Origin: Dermanyssus gallinae
Lineage: Eukaryota; Arthropoda; Arachnida; Mesostigmata; Dermanyssidae
Reading direction: 5' to 3'
DNA: 64,000 bases
NCBI GenBank assembly: GCA_003439945.1
Contig: QVRM01002491.1
Coordinates: 248,001-312,000, forward strand
Made by a program: the position numbers and the translations under genes. Shown here piece after piece: positions 34,892 through 48,550 of this stretch (position 1 is the first letter of the stretch; every line of letters begins with the position of its first letter). Under the pieces are notes generated by a model. It was not told the DNA's origin. It searched no databases and saw nothing but the letters and a program-made list of their open reading frames with translations.

Positions 34892-35859
34892 CGGTACCCC
34901 GCGCCTCCACCAAGGCGAGCACTGCCGAGTGTGCAAACGTATTGTAAATGACTAATAAATCATCACAATATTTTATATGTATTATATTTATAGCTTTCTG
35001 CCCCCTCTAGAATAATAGAGAGGATATTAATGTATGCATCGAAATAATGGCAAATTTGGTATATTAAAGGTAATTTCGTAAAGTCATAATCATTATTATT
35101 ATAATTGAGTTCACAGGGCGGTTCAAAACGAACAAAGCTTCGTGCCGACAAAGCCAAGCTCGTAGCATCACACTGATCAGCTCACGAACAGCTCTCGGAC
35201 GTCAATGAGTCATTAGGTGATGTCTCGTGCTGATGTTCGCATATAGTTGCGCGTGGCCGTTGGCCCGCCCCTCAATGCCCCACGAAACGGGGTAAACGAA
35301 GTGGCCTATGGACTGTGCACCACATTTAGCACGTACAGAAAGCCAGAGGTTTTGTCAAGCCGCACAATTTTCCACTATGAATTCTAGAATAGGTGGCATA
35401 CGCAAATATACATTAGCAAATGATTGCCTTCACATCCGTATAACAACTGATAGTGCGATTGGATGTGAAAGCAACTAGATGAGCAATTGTTTCCACTAGT
35501 ACAACCACTACTAGCCTTTCAAAAGTAGACAAACAACTATAAGTAACCGCAGTTAGTGAGAACCAAAAGTCTCAACGACCGCCCTCAGGCTTGGGGCAAA
35601 AGCAAGGCCCGCGATGGCAGCAGCAACACGATCAACAACACCTTAGATCTCTACTGATTAACAATTACGAGTTGATTAGCTGACTTCAGACATTACTCAG
35701 TTTAAATTGCGATAATAACTTTTATTGACGGCGCCTGGCACACCCCTGGTACCCGAGTCGCTCTCCCCTTCCCCATCGGCACAATATCACGTCGGAGATA
35801 TTAAATATAATGTCAAATATTGCAATTTTTGCAAGATAACATCAGCAACAAGGACGGCA

Positions 35860-36110
35860 ATGTCAACAACAATAACAACGACGACGACCACTACAAGTCA
35901 CCGCGCTGCCACTGTATTTTGTATGCAAGTCTAAGTTTATTGTTGCTGTTGTTGTTGTCGGCGGCTTTATCAAGCGTTCGATGCAGAAATAACCTTGGTT
36001 CAGGCGCAATTCCAGCCAACCAGCCGAAATCTGCCGTCTGTCTCAGTACACACGTCCCTGTCCACGATTTTCCGCGTTGTTGGCAACACAGCAACAATAA
36101 CAACAACAAT
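35860..36110. repeat. CAA/CGA and TTG triplet-rich stretch
   Basis: CAA/CGA units at 35860-35890 and 36085-36110 flank TTG units at 35940-35960. A 271-codon plus-strand frame through here is a by-product of the repeats and GC composition. Confidence 0.7.
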
Positions 36111-37043
36111 GCATCTGTTCAGTTGGCGATTCGTTGTGCGGCGGTGTGGAGGAATATTCGCCGCCGCGTCATTCAGCTTGGTTCTACCGCCAACCACGCA
36201 TACGGACGCAAGGCAAAAACGTTGACCAGTCACCAAACGGCCACCACACGTCGAAACAAACTTCTGAAGCGTAAGCGTAACCGTTCCAAGTCTGGTCGAA
36301 CAAAGCCGAAACGAGGGCAAGAAGCAGATGCAAAATGCTCGTTGTATGTGCCGCCGATGGCACGTCATAGGAATAATATAATCATCTATTTTGTTCATAT
36401 TGCCACTGGTGCGAGCGACTGCCCCCACCCTCCCTTAACAACAACAGCAACAACATATACAACCTACCCATTCATAGATACGTATAGATGGTTCAGCGCC
36501 CATTTTTTCCTCGGTGCTGCTGTAGTTGGTTGTTGTGGTGGTGTTGGTGGGGTGCTAATGCTAGTTGGCGGGAGAGGAAGGATTGCTGTTGTTATTATCA
36601 TCTCATCAGCTGGTAGAGTAGTATCTTGGGTGTAACCAGTGTTGCCTTCGTTGATGAGTCGTCGTCAGCAATGTGGCGTGTAATCCTCACACATACACAC
36701 GCACATCCACGCCATATCGCTTTACTTGCTCACCCTTCGGAGACGGCACACCGCACACCACCGAAAACAGGATTTCCCTAAGAGCGAAATCGACGACCTT
36801 TCCCGGACCGAACGGAGCTGTGGACATACAGACAACAAACAGACCGCTAGACTGGCGCCGGGCCAGTGGGCTGGGGACGAAAAAGGGACCATGATGATGA
36901 CAACAGCCCATGGCAAGGGCGTCGCTCGTAATTGTCGCGCGGTTCTTAAGCGCAAACCGTCAGGCCATCCCAGCGGATCCAGACGGCCTCGCTAGTGCAG
37001 CGGCAGCTAGGGCGGTAGCAGCCGATGCTGAGCTGCTTTCTGG

Positions 37044-37070
37044 TGTGGGCACGCGCATCGCGTGCCCACA
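37044..37070. repeat. Perfect GC-rich 12-bp hairpin with a 3-nt loop
   Basis: TGTGGGCACGCG at 37044-37055 pairs exactly with 37059-37070 around loop CAT. Confidence 0.9.
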
Positions 37071-38389
37071 TGACGTTAACGGTGGCCTTTTCTTTTTCTT
37101 ATCTCTTTATTCATCTTCCACAGCATCAGCATCGTCATCGCGCAGCATCATAACCATCATCATCTCCGCAATCTTCAATATCATGAACATCATCTTCGCA
37201 AGCATGTTCACCATCAACACCACCATCTTCTTCGTCTTGGTTTTTCCTCCCGGCTTGCTGCCCCAGACCCGTAACGGCCCGCCGCCACCAAATCGCCTTC
37301 CTCCTCCACAATTCCGTCACCATGATGAGACTGGTCATCATCATCTTTTTATCTTTCTCGTTACTTTCACAGCTGACGGCGTCATCGTCGTAATTGTCAA
37401 CAACAAACTCACTGCGCAACGGATTTGTTGGGCCCCAACTAATCTGACGCCGCCCACGGTCTGTATTTATTGCATGTATTCAATAGCAGATCGCACAATC
37501 TGTAACCCCCGCCTCAAGTTCCTGCCCGCGTTACTTTGCGTGCCACCTCCCTGTTGAAGCCGGATAGTATCGCCAATAACAAGAACGACCCTTCCCCACC
37601 TCCTCTTTCGCGGTATCTCGGCATGCAGTCTCGATAAGTGAATTGATGGATGGCTAAAATTTGACGGCCACACCAGCGATGCGGCGCGTGCGCCTGCGCG
37701 GCCCGGACGCCCCTTCACCTATTCATCAATCACTTTATCATTCAACTCTGCATTGCCTTTCATCCACCACCGGCAATGACGAAGCCGAAGGCAGCGACCA
37801 TGACGCTGATGCTACTTTAGCAAGACAGGACGCTCCAGAACGTAGCCAAGCAGCACGAAGGGAAGAACGCCGCTGCAGGAGAAGGGGGTTTGGCTTGGGC
37901 AGTGCCGCAAGTGGCGAGAAAAGAGACAGCCCGACGGACAGATTGACGGACGATAAGGGTGGCACAACGATGGGGTTAAGGACGTGATGGGGAAGCGAGA
38001 CGTCTGGTGGGGACAGACAAACCCCCCGACGGACAAACGGGCGGATGGACGAAGGAAACAGCCGCGGGAGTCGGCTGTAGATGCAGTAGAGCTGGCTCAT
38101 CGTGCGCTATCAGGCGGCGCCACGCGAGTCAACGACGATTGCCATCGCATGAGCAACTCAAACGGTTCTTCTTGTCAAGCCCACCGTCAAGGTGGCGTCA
38201 CCGGCGAATGCCATGATGGCCACAGCGGCCGACAACGAAAATAAGGAATATGATGACCTTTGCCTGTCTGATGACGACGATGATGGTGATGATGAAAATG
38301 AATATTGTCATAAACTGTTCCTATTCTACTAGTGCTACTGCTGTTTCTCCTGAAATTACGGATCATATTCTTGTTGTTGTTCTTATCAT

Positions 38390-39260
38390 CCTGTATTGTT
38401 GTTGTTGTTGTTCTTCTTGTGGTTCTGTTAGTGTTTCTTCGTTACTATATTTAGGTACATTGCGTTAGCGATTGTTACGGTTTCTGCTGAGGACGGTGTT
38501 GACGTTAATGTCGTCCTTGTGGTTATTGGTGTTGTTCTAAGCAGCACTAACCAGAGTAGACAAATTGCATGGCCACCGAACCACGAGCATCGTATCGGCC
38601 GTCGTATCCACAAAGACCACGACCGCCACCCGTTCTGGTGGTGGATTGAGTGTTTGCTTCTGCTGTTGCCTGGGTTAATATTGCTGGTGCTGGTGCTGTT
38701 GTTGTTGTTGCTGTTGCTGATGCAGTAGTGCAGTCGACAGCTGGTGGTACCGAGAACGCGGCTAGAACGTAACCGTTGGGAACGAACGTTGGTGCTCTTT
38801 GCCGCAGTTGTTGTCGTTGTTGTTGTTGTTGTTGCTGTCCTATGACACTGCTGTTGTTGCTGCTGCCAAAAGCGACTCAACAACAACAGCCTGTTGCTTG
38901 CCCGGCTGTTGTACGTTGGTCGTACAAGGTTGTTACCGTCGTCGGCATCGTCCTACAAGGTTGTCGAACGACGGCGTCGACGTCGTCGTCGTCGCAAATT
39001 GTACATCGGCGCGGCCCAACAGCAACGAAATCAACAAACGCAGCAGGCAGCGATAGCACATAGCATGGTGCTACTAAAACATGACTACTACTACTACTAC
39101 TACTACTACGACAACTACCATGTCTGCAGCTGTTGTTGTCGTTACCGTTGGAATTCCTCTTGGTGTAAGATTGTTGCTGTGGCCGTTGAACCAATTGTTG
39201 TTAAGGTGACCGTTGTCCTTGTGGCTATCGTTGTTGTTGCTGCTCTGGATCGTCTGTAAC
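38390..39260. repeat. TTG/GTC/GCT triplet-rich block
   Basis: Dense TTG, CTG and GTC units on the plus strand (for example 38395-38415, 38698-38722, 38810-38830, 38975-38993) with an (ACT)n run near 39083-39108. Frames through it on both strands encode homopolymeric residues only. Confidence 0.8.
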
Positions 39261-39339
39261 CGGGGGATGGCGGTGAAATGACGTTGCTCTTCTAGTGAGA
39301 CGGTTTGCCAGTCCTACAAAAGTCGCGGGAAGTCCAAAG

Positions 39340-39740
39340 CGCAACCACAAAGCAACAACATCAGCAACAACCAACGCATCCCTTTTCATGGCCCTGATGC
39401 CAGCAGTCAGCCACTACTCCCTACGCAACGGCAACGACAACAATAATATGGGAGGGGGGGGGAAGAGGATAAGACGGGGAACAACAAGAACAGCCGTACC
39501 AGCAGCAGCAACAATAACATCCGTAACAGCTGTAACAACAACAACAACAACGACGACGACAGTGAGAAAAACAACAATAACATCGGCGGCGCCAGCATGG
39601 CCCATTGCAAATTGCAACGAATAGGCTAACGAAGGAAAAACGTGGACGGAGCCACGCCAAGATCGCAACCGACGGCAGTGTGGGCATCATATCAACAACA
39701 GCAATACACAACAATAGCAACAGCAACAACCACAGTGGTG
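39340..39740. repeat. CAA/CAG/CGA triplet-rich block
   Basis: Plus-strand CAA-type units, opposite in polarity to the preceding TTG block, so that the two blocks are complementary in composition. A G8 run lies at about 39453-39460. Confidence 0.8.
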
Positions 39741-40457
39741 GGCAGAAGCAGTGGCAGCAGGAGCAGAGTTCGACGGAAAATCGCTTCCAGGAAAAACATG
39801 CCACGAGTCTCGCCCGCAGAGGCAAAATCCATAGTAGATGGTCGTCGTCGTTGTCGTCACATGGCGACACGGCCAACTAACCCAGCAACAGCAACCAGCC
39901 TGCTGCTGCTGCCGCTGCCGCCTGTCTATTAAGCCTCCCCGTGAGCCATCAGTCGAGACACGGATGTTCCTCCGGGAAATAAAACACTACAACGGCAAAC
40001 GCAAACACGCACACACACATAGACACAAACAAACACACACACACACATAGGCACACAACTATCGCCCGTAGCAGCAGCAACATCAACATAAACGGAGCCG
40101 TTGTTGTTGATGATGATGATAACACGATGTCGTCTGCGTAATCGCTGCGCGCGCTCCCTCATTCCCCTGCTCACACATCCGCCTGCCTGATCTGTCCATC
40201 TGTTTGTCTGTCTGCCTCTGTTTCGCCAGCCACCGGGCCGGCAGGCTGGAGAAAGAAAAAGGAAGGCCTACAAAAACGACAAGGAAAACGATAAGCCGTG
40301 CTGCAGAGAGCAGACAGAGCCCGCCCAGCGCAACCTGTTGTTGCTCTCGTTGTCCTCGTCGTCGGCATCATTGTCATTAAGAAGCTGGGCCACTGAAAAA
40401 TCTACATAGACATATGTATACAAATGCAGAAGATGTATATATACATAGATGTATATA

Positions 40458-40458
<1 letters not shown>

Positions 40459-40499
<41 letters not shown>
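40459..40499. repeat. (AT)n microsatellite
   Basis: A perfect run of about 41 bp. Confidence 0.95.
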
Positions 40500-40501
<2 letters not shown>

Positions 40502-40719
40502 CACATGCATGTTCGTGCCTCCGTCTCTCGGTCGCACACATTAGTTCCGAAATGTACCTCTGTTACAAATTGTGCACACGATCTACATATGTATCAGTGT
40601 GTGTATACGTCTCTCCATCAACCTATAAATGTTCCGATACTACACGCCGGCATAGCAGCGACAGCAATAGCTAAAGCAGAACCCACCAGCATCTTCAACG
40701 CTTTCAATGCACTCTTTGA

Positions 40720-40724
<5 letters not shown>

Positions 40725-40755
<31 letters not shown>
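40725..40755. repeat. (AT)n microsatellite
   Basis: A perfect run of about 31 bp. Confidence 0.95.
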
Positions 40756-40758
<3 letters not shown>

Positions 40759-42356
40759 CGTATGGCTGACAATTACAACAATAACAGCCAACGGAACTAC
40801 AACAACGACGCCGTAGCATTCTAAATAGACAAGCAAGTATTCAGAAAAGACATGAACGACAACACCAACAACAATATCAACAACATAAACAAAAATATCA
40901 GCAACAATTGCGAGCCACTGTGCAGTTGTTCAATGGAAAGCCGACCGCGTGGCTTCAGACGTGTTCGTTCGTCGACAGCTAGAGTAAACTCATCTTAAAA
41001 GCCTTGACTCATCTGACAAGCGCAATGGTAAAGCGTAGGTGGTTTCAAGTCGACAACACGACAGACTACGGACTACCGGCGTCACGAAATGTCAAACACT
41101 GCCGTCGTGGGCGGATACGCAAACGCCCGCGTCAGGACTACAATCGGAGAATTCATCATTCATTCAACATTTCGTTGTTGTTGTTGTTGTTGTTGCTGTC
41201 TTCTTCTTCTTTACCGTAGTTTAAAGCACGATGAAGATATCTATGAGCTCTATGACAACTCGACGATTATGTATGCAACGTGAATGTGAGCAGTGCGTTG
41301 GGCGTGCGGCGATTCTACGCGCATGCGACTGAACTGAAACTACGCGTGGGGAGCGCGCTGACTACGACATCGCCCAGCAGGAGCATCGTACCCATAGCCA
41401 GCCCCATAGGACCTTCGGACTTCCATAGTCGCCCATCATGGCAGTTTCACAACTTTCGCTTTGAGCAGAACAAAAACTGTCCGAAACGGTCATGGTCCTG
41501 GTGTCGATGCCGTCGTACTCTGTCAGTTACTGTCCTTGCTGTTGTTGTTGTTGTTGTTGTAGCTACCGTCGAGACGACGAAATCCAGCCAGGGCAAACCC
41601 AACCAAGCGAGGTTCAAAGAAATCCCAAATAACATCACCGTTATGTGGTGGCTATCAATCAACGAGCCTTTCGGGTTTCGTATGGCAGACAACACACATT
41701 TTAAACCACCCTTAGAGACCCCCAGACCATTTGTGTTATAGTCCCCTTAAATATATATATATATAGTCGGCTGGACAGCATAACGGGAATGAACTGTAGC
41801 CCTGAAATCATGAGTAGTCGAGATTGTGATCCATACATGATTCATGATGGGTAGATGCCGAAAACATGTTCGTTATAAAAATTCATGAAAAGTTCCAGGT
41901 AATGCTCCCGTTATGCACAGATTTGCGTCCGAGGATTGCCGAAGTACGCCTCGAATAAGACTCGCCCCACCGCTGTTGTTCACTTCTCAAGTTGAATTAT
42001 GAATTGTTTACTACCTGCTCGTCACGATTGTGCAGCAGTAACTGCAGCAGTAGCATAACTAACCACAGCTGCAGTAAAGTTTGTCTAAAGTAATAACCCG
42101 ATTTTTTGAAAATCCGCAGCAACAAACGCTGCTCTGTGCTGCTGACGTTTCGCAAGCGTACACGCATGCATCCCTATAGCGTACACACACATATACATAT
42201 ATACAGCATGTGAGTGTGTGTTCAATGCCTCTGTAGTATAATGGCAGTAGTAAAAATAATCATAATATTGCGCGTAGATACGGCAAAATAATACTGAAAG
42301 CGCTTTGACCGATTAAAAATAAATCCACCTGAAACTACTACTACTACCGTACTAGT

Positions 42357-42360
<4 letters not shown>

Positions 42361-42395
<35 letters not shown>
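42361..42395. repeat. (AT)n microsatellite
   Basis: A perfect run of about 35 bp. Confidence 0.95.
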
Positions 42396-42398
<3 letters not shown>

Positions 42399-42589
42399 CA
42401 GCCCGTTAGCCACTGTTATCGACGGTATCGTCGACGTGAACGAGGAGGAAAAAGAAGAAAACGACAACGACGACAAAGATGGAGGCAAAGCCCGTTGGGC
42501 CGGGGCTCGCCGCCGACGATTGCCCGCCTGGCAACCGTCTGTCGGACCGTCTGTGGTTCACCGCTCGCTCGATCCCGTAGGCGTAGGGT

Positions 42590-42629
42590 AATGGTAGGCC
42601 GCCCATGATGTCCCGGACGGCCTACCATT
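42590..42629. repeat. Perfect 12-bp hairpin with a 16-nt loop
   Basis: AATGGTAGGCCG at 42590-42601 pairs exactly with CGGCCTACCATT at 42618-42629. The surroundings are GC-rich and CpG-rich. Confidence 0.9.
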
Positions 42630-43729
42630 CTGCCGCCCGGGCTGCTGCCCCCGTCGCGGCGGCCGCTGCTGTCGCTGCTGGGTTGTTGCTACGGTTAGCG
42701 CAGTCGCCACTGGGGCCGTTGTACGATCCGCCTGCGGGAAGCCGTATTCTCCACAGCCCGTTAGCCTGTGCCATCGCCAATTGCAACGTGTTGCTGTTGT
42801 TGTTGTTGTTGTTTGTTGACTGGTTGGCCTTCTTTTTTCGTCTTGTCTGACCGTCGTGCTACGACTAGATAGATGAAAGAACTAGCCGACGAACGAACCA
42901 ACCAACCAACCAACGAAGAACTGCTGTGTCCTGCAAAGCCGAGCGAGACGCCGAGCCAGCATCCAATTGGTGATGGTCATCATGGCATGATGGTAAGGAT
43001 GGCGGTTATGATGACGATGATGCTGCACCACCCGACGACCATACGCGTACGCCTCTCCCTCACGTCTGTTCGTATAATCGGTATGCATATATATAAAAAT
43101 AAATATGCAAACTTTAAAAAATCTAAATATATATATATATATCCCCTAACCCATAAAGACCTATCTTGCGCAGTGTTGTCGATGCTTTCAATCTCTCTAT
43201 GCGTCGTTCGATCGCCGCCCGTTCGTTGGACGATCAGTGGCCATCGATTTGCTGATGAATAAATTTATGAAAGGATAAGTAAAAATAAAGCAATTGCTTA
43301 AATCGACGTCTATGTATGCTGATAACAAATACGAATAAAATAAAAGGAGTACAAAAAAGCAAAATTAAAGAAAGAAATAAATAGACGAATGCGTGATTAA
43401 ATAGGTAGTAGGTCAGATTGATGAACTGGTGCTGACGAAAATGGTGATGATGATGATAATGTTGTTTAATCATCGTAAGCACATCTGCGATGGTCGCCAG
43501 CCACAACATTCGAACACCACTTCTTCTTCCACGCGTACTACGCTTACTACTACTGCTAGCATTACTCCCTGCTACCGCTGCTGTACTGCTGGCATGACTG
43601 TACTGGTACCGCTGTGGTGCTCATCCGGACGCCTGTCACCTTGACACCGAGACACAGTGAAAGAGAGAGAGAAAGAATGGAAAATACGACCAGATCGGCC
43701 TACTTGGCGCCATTGCGACCAGCAGCAAC

Positions 43730-44020
43730 TACGACGACAACAACAACAACAACAACAGCGGCCACGACAGCAACAGCAGCATGACTGCTGGTTGTTGTCA
43801 TGTTGTTGTTGTTGTTGCTGCTGTTCCTCGTCATCGTGTCATCAGCACGGTTGCCCTATTCCTCCTCTTCCTACGCCTTCTGCCCCCCTTTCCGGCAGCC
43901 AGCAAACCAGCCAGCCTCGCAAGTAGGATTTATTATGACAATGCTGATGGCTGTCCTTGCTTCTGCAGAAGCAGCATCAGCAACAGCAACAACAACAGCT
44001 ATTCCTTCTGCAATGGGCAG
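43730..44020. repeat. CAA/CAG then TTG then CAG triplet block
   Basis: CAA/CAG units at 43735-43780 are followed at once by TTG/CTG at 43792-43825 (a local inverted pair) and CAG/CAA at 43970-44000. Confidence 0.8.
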
Positions 44021-44419
44021 CCGCCGCTGTGGTTCGCTCGCTCGCTCACTCGTTCGCGTGCCGGTGCGGTTGTCCTCCGCCCCGCCCTTCCCATTTTACC
44101 CCATCTCCGCAATAATCCGGTACTACGGCGTACCCGCGCAGTAGAGAAGGATCAAATCGTACCAATAATACACTTGTAGCCGTTGTAATAGAATAAGTAA
44201 GAGTCATATAGTAAGAGTAGTTGAATAATACAGATCGATACATAGATAGATCGATTGAAAGATATTCAGACATGGATAGACAGATAGACAGAGGCACACG
44301 AAGTCAAGTTTGCTGAAAGCGAAAACGACCGCGGCGACGCCTTCATCGTCATCGACGTCGCTCTTCGTCAGTTTACCGCCACCCAATCTGTTTGGAAGCA
44401 CTTTGACTTTCTCCGAGTA

Positions 44420-44640
44420 AAAGTGACAGCCACCGCCAGTGAGAACAACGAAGTAACGCCAATATCAGCAGCGGCTACAGCAGCAGCTGCACCAGCAAAC
44501 ACGAAAGCACTAGTAACATTGGAAATCATAACAACAACAACAACAGCGAGTGAAGCAGCAACATTGAAGATAACAACAACAACGACAACAACAAGAACAA
44601 CAGCGATGCCGATGACGACGACCACGACAATTCCAACCGT
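44420..44640. repeat. CAG/CAA/GAC triplet block
   Basis: Imperfect CAG, CAA and GAC units. Open in several frames but encoding only Thr/Ala/Asn-type runs. Confidence 0.8.
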
Positions 44641-46499
44641 GGCAGCTGGATCAGCAGCAAGAGCAAGAGCGGGGCAACCCGTTACCGTGGATGGTTATCA
44701 ACGAAAACAGCTGAAGGCGTCCGCTGCCGCTACTACCGCGCTTTCGATGCGCTGTGCTATTATGTCTTTCCCTTCTATTTTGTATCTACTGCTGCTGCTG
44801 CCGCTGCTGCTGTTCAACGAGCTTTGCCCTCCCTTAGCCAGCCAATGTAAAAACGTGCGCACACGTTACGGTACATGATCAGGAACATCAGCAACAAACG
44901 CAACAACGAAACGGTCATCAAACTACTAGCTCGAAATCCTCCTCGTGAACAGAACGCCAATAAATCATTGTATTTGGAAAAAAAAGCGATTGCAAACAAA
45001 CACGCCGCTTTGACATAACGGAATAACTATTGGACGGCTAACATACAACAAAATAGACACAACGGTATATATATATATAAATCTCAACAAACAGTGATTT
45101 TTTGAACAAGCCAATTCATACGGCTACGATATATAACTTCGCTACCGTTACCGTTTGTTTACTCCATCTCGAAACTGGCCGCACTGATAGAGCAGACGTG
45201 ACTAGCAACAAAAGAAAAGCGGCGATGATGATCAATGACAGACCACTATAGATTGATCAATGCTTACCGCCTAGTTAGAAGTGTGGTTGTGCAATCAAAG
45301 TACAAACACAGACGGCAAAGACGGGAGAAGAGAGCGGGTTGTATGGAGCAAGATTGCCCATTGATGATACTTGAAATCCGCGGGCTACGGCACCTTGACG
45401 ACAACGTGCTGTTGTTCTTGCAAAGACTTGCGCTCATGTCGCAACGCACAGCCTCACATCATACTCACAGCGAGAGTTGTCTAGTTTTTTGCACGTTTGC
45501 CACACACATCGTGCACATTGTCGATTGATATGTATCCTGTTACGATCTGCTAACGTCACACTAGGTAACGAATCGAAACTGCGCGTGTACGTGCCACTAC
45601 GGTGCAAGGGACAATCTTTTTCTACGTTCAAAAAACTACACAGAAAGGTAGGCGCCGACGATTGAAATGGAATTGTTTTATTTTTCCGGTAGGTCGCTTT
45701 TACAGGTCACGCGCACATACAGACACACATGCATACACTAAAAGAGATCGGCGTAGGTTCTGCATCATTAGACGTACTTTCGTGAAGCACCACTTGTTCA
45801 CGGCGGAGCGAATTATTGTAATCATTATTCGTTGCACGTTTTTGTAGATCGTGCCGTACACTCGTGGTCATACATCCATCACTATGACGGCAAATTATAT
45901 TCATGAGCACGCTAACCGTGTGTCACCATCGACGACGAGTACAGTGAGTAAAAAGAACAAAACAAATTCTTCTTACTCTCTCGATCTATACTTCCGAGAC
46001 GTGCAACTGTACTTCGCCTAGCACTTTTCTCTCAGATAAAGTAGACTTGAGGGCTACGCACACAACAAAATAAACCCCATGACTGCGTGGCCGCGCGTGC
46101 GACCCAGCGGTACAACAAAACAACACGTTGAGCGGCGACACGTTATAATGCACGTTCTAGTTTTGAAGTCGACACAAGGGTTGCTCATTGGCATTAATTG
46201 CCGTCTTTGAGACACAACACGATCGACGAGAAGCCGGATGTCCAGATGTTCGAACATCGAACAACATATGAAGTCAGCTGAGATCTTCATCGCCAGCTGA
46301 GTGAGAGGTACTTGCTGTCAATGACCATATCTCAGATGGTCTCTCGACGAAGTCAATCTCGCCTCAGACGCTATGAACGCCTAAATGTTGCACATCTATC
46401 TACCCACCTATCCACCGAACACATTTGGGCGCCGTCAATTTGTATCACTAGGACGACATACGCACACACGTCACGACCAGGTTGACGACCACAACACTT

Positions 46500-47110
46500 C
46501 CAACAACAACAACAAACAACACTTTCGACGGATTTTTCCTTCGGGGTCTGGGGGTGGGGGGGGTGTCGGAGGCCGGTGGAGGGGGCTGGGGTTGAACCGT
46601 GCTAGCATCTGTTGCGCGAGCTTCTGCTGCTGCTGCTACTGTTTGATGGCAGCCGTTATTATTGCTTTTGTTTTAGCGGTTGTTGTTGTGGCGTTGGTTA
46701 TTGTTGTAGTAGCTGCCGCTGTTCGTTAAGGTCGTTGCTGATCGTTGATGAAATGACACTACCTGGCATATTTTCAGCAGCTGCATCTAACGGGGAACTA
46801 AGCTTCTACCACTGCGTACGGCAACATGCCGTGGTGTAGCATTGTTGGCACTGTCGTACACCGTAGGCCAGCAACAGCGGCCGGCCCGTTGTTGCAACAA
46901 GTGGCCGGCGCTTTGCTATGCCGCTGCTGCTGCTGCTGCCGCCGCTGCTTTCCAGCAACTGCTCCGTACGACTTCTACTGGCAGTTTCCAGCACAGCCAG
47001 CATCTGCGCCAGCTGCGCGCAGGCGGAATAATCTACTGTCTCCTTGTGGAGTCGCCGCCCCGAATCGCTCTCACTTTCTCCCACTCTCTCCCTTCCTCCC
47101 TGCTCGGTGA
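46500..47110. repeat. Triplet-rich block with G-rich tract and (CTG)n
   Basis: CAA units at 46500-46518, a G-rich tract at about 46544-46590, and CTG units at 46620-46640 and 46920-46945. Confidence 0.75.
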
Positions 47111-47159
47111 AACAGCGGCGACCGCGGCAGCGGTGGCCACCGTCTTCGACATTGTTGTG

Positions 47160-47940
47160 GTGACAATCTTCATGATGATGATCATAATAATGGCTATGAT
47201 GATGATGATGGCCATGGCAATGATCGTCATGGTGATGCTAGTTATTGGTGGTTATGATGATGATGATGATGATGGTAGTTATTGGTGGTTATGAAGAGGG
47301 GTAATGATGATGATGATGATGATGATGATGGGTAATGATGATGATTATGATGATAGTGATGCTGATGGTAGTCTTGCTGGTGGTGTTGGTAGCTTGGTAG
47401 ACAGTCGATGGCTACTGTTCATGCTGTTGAATGGTTTTGGTCGTTCTGGTCATGGTGATGACTTGATGATGAGGACGGCGAGGATAATCATGATGATGCA
47501 TACGTTTGATGCTGGTGCTTATGGTGGTTTTGGGGTTGGTGGTCATGATAGTGACCTGGCGGTGTTAGTGATTATGACGATGTGCCTCGTGCTGGCTGAC
47601 ACTCATAGTGTGATAGGATGACGACGATGATGGTGATGGCGATGGTGATAATAATAATAATAATAATAATGATCATGATCATGGTTCTGATGTCAATGGC
47701 CGATAATAAGCATGATCCTGTTGCTACTGTTTATGCACGATGATGATGCTGACGCCGACAATCAGTGATGATGATGATGATGATGATGGAGATGGATACT
47801 ATAGTCATGATGATGATGATGACGACGACGTCGCTGGTTATTGTAATGTTGATAATCCCGATCGTCAATGATGAGGCGAAGATATGATGATGATGATGAT
47901 GATAATGATAGCGATGATCATGGAGGTCACGATGCAGCAG
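47160..47940. repeat. (GAT/ATG)n minisatellite-like array
   Basis: About 0.8 kb dominated by GAT triplets with degenerate spacers. Purer runs lie at 47302-47332, 47768-47788, 47806-47822 and 47884-47904, and an (AAT)n run at 47649-47670. Frames here encode Met/Asp runs and are not genes. Confidence 0.9.
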
Positions 47941-48206
47941 TGTAGAAGTGACGACGACGTCGAACCTGCTGCCGCTTTTGCAGCTTCTGTCTGCCCTACT
48001 CTAGTCTAGTCTAGCCTAGCCAGGCCTGGCCTAGCCGAGCGTTCGTTCGTTTGTCCACCGGACTATAGATGGCACGCGCGCATCCGGCACCGGCACGACG
48101 ACGGACCGACAGCAGCCGTTGTTGTTGCCGCCGCCGCCGCCGCTGGCAGTTCCACAACATCGAGTTTTGTTGCCCCTGCTGGCGCGTGGCTGCCGCCGGC
48201 TCACCG

Positions 48207-48219
48207 CCCCCCCCCCCCC
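48207..48219. repeat. C13 homopolymer
   Basis: An uninterrupted run of 13 C on the plus strand in GC-rich DNA. Run length may be uncertain for technical reasons. Confidence 0.85.
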
Positions 48220-48459
48220 AAAGGTGGTTGGATGGTTGGGTAGTTGGTTGTTTGGTTGGCTCACCGACTTATCGACTCACCACTGGGTCACTGACTGGCT
48301 GACTGACTGACTGGCTGGCTAACTGGTTAGCTTGGCTGGATGCGGCGCATCCCGCTGTTGTTTCCGGATGGGCCGCTGCCGTTTCTACCGTTGCGGCTGG
48401 CGCCCGCCAACAGCTGCTCGTTCGTCGAGCCGCCGGTGATCGTGCATCGCCGTTATCAT

Positions 48460-48550
48460 CGTCGGCATCACCATCATCATCATCACTACAACAATCAAGA
48501 ACCATCATCATCACTACAACAATCACCATCATCATCATCATCATTATCAA
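48460..48550. repeat. (ATC)n block
   Basis: CAT/ATC units with CAACAA interruptions. This is the reverse complement of the GAT array about 0.6-1.3 kb upstream. Confidence 0.88.

Noticed and set aside
35820..36635. 271-codon plus-strand open frame
   Set aside because: It begins and ends in triplet repeats. The basic middle part resembles no family, and the opposite strand is also open, as expected from composition.
47304..47621. Plus-strand frame starting with a run of Met
   Set aside because: It is the GAT/ATG repeat read in one frame and has no other protein character.
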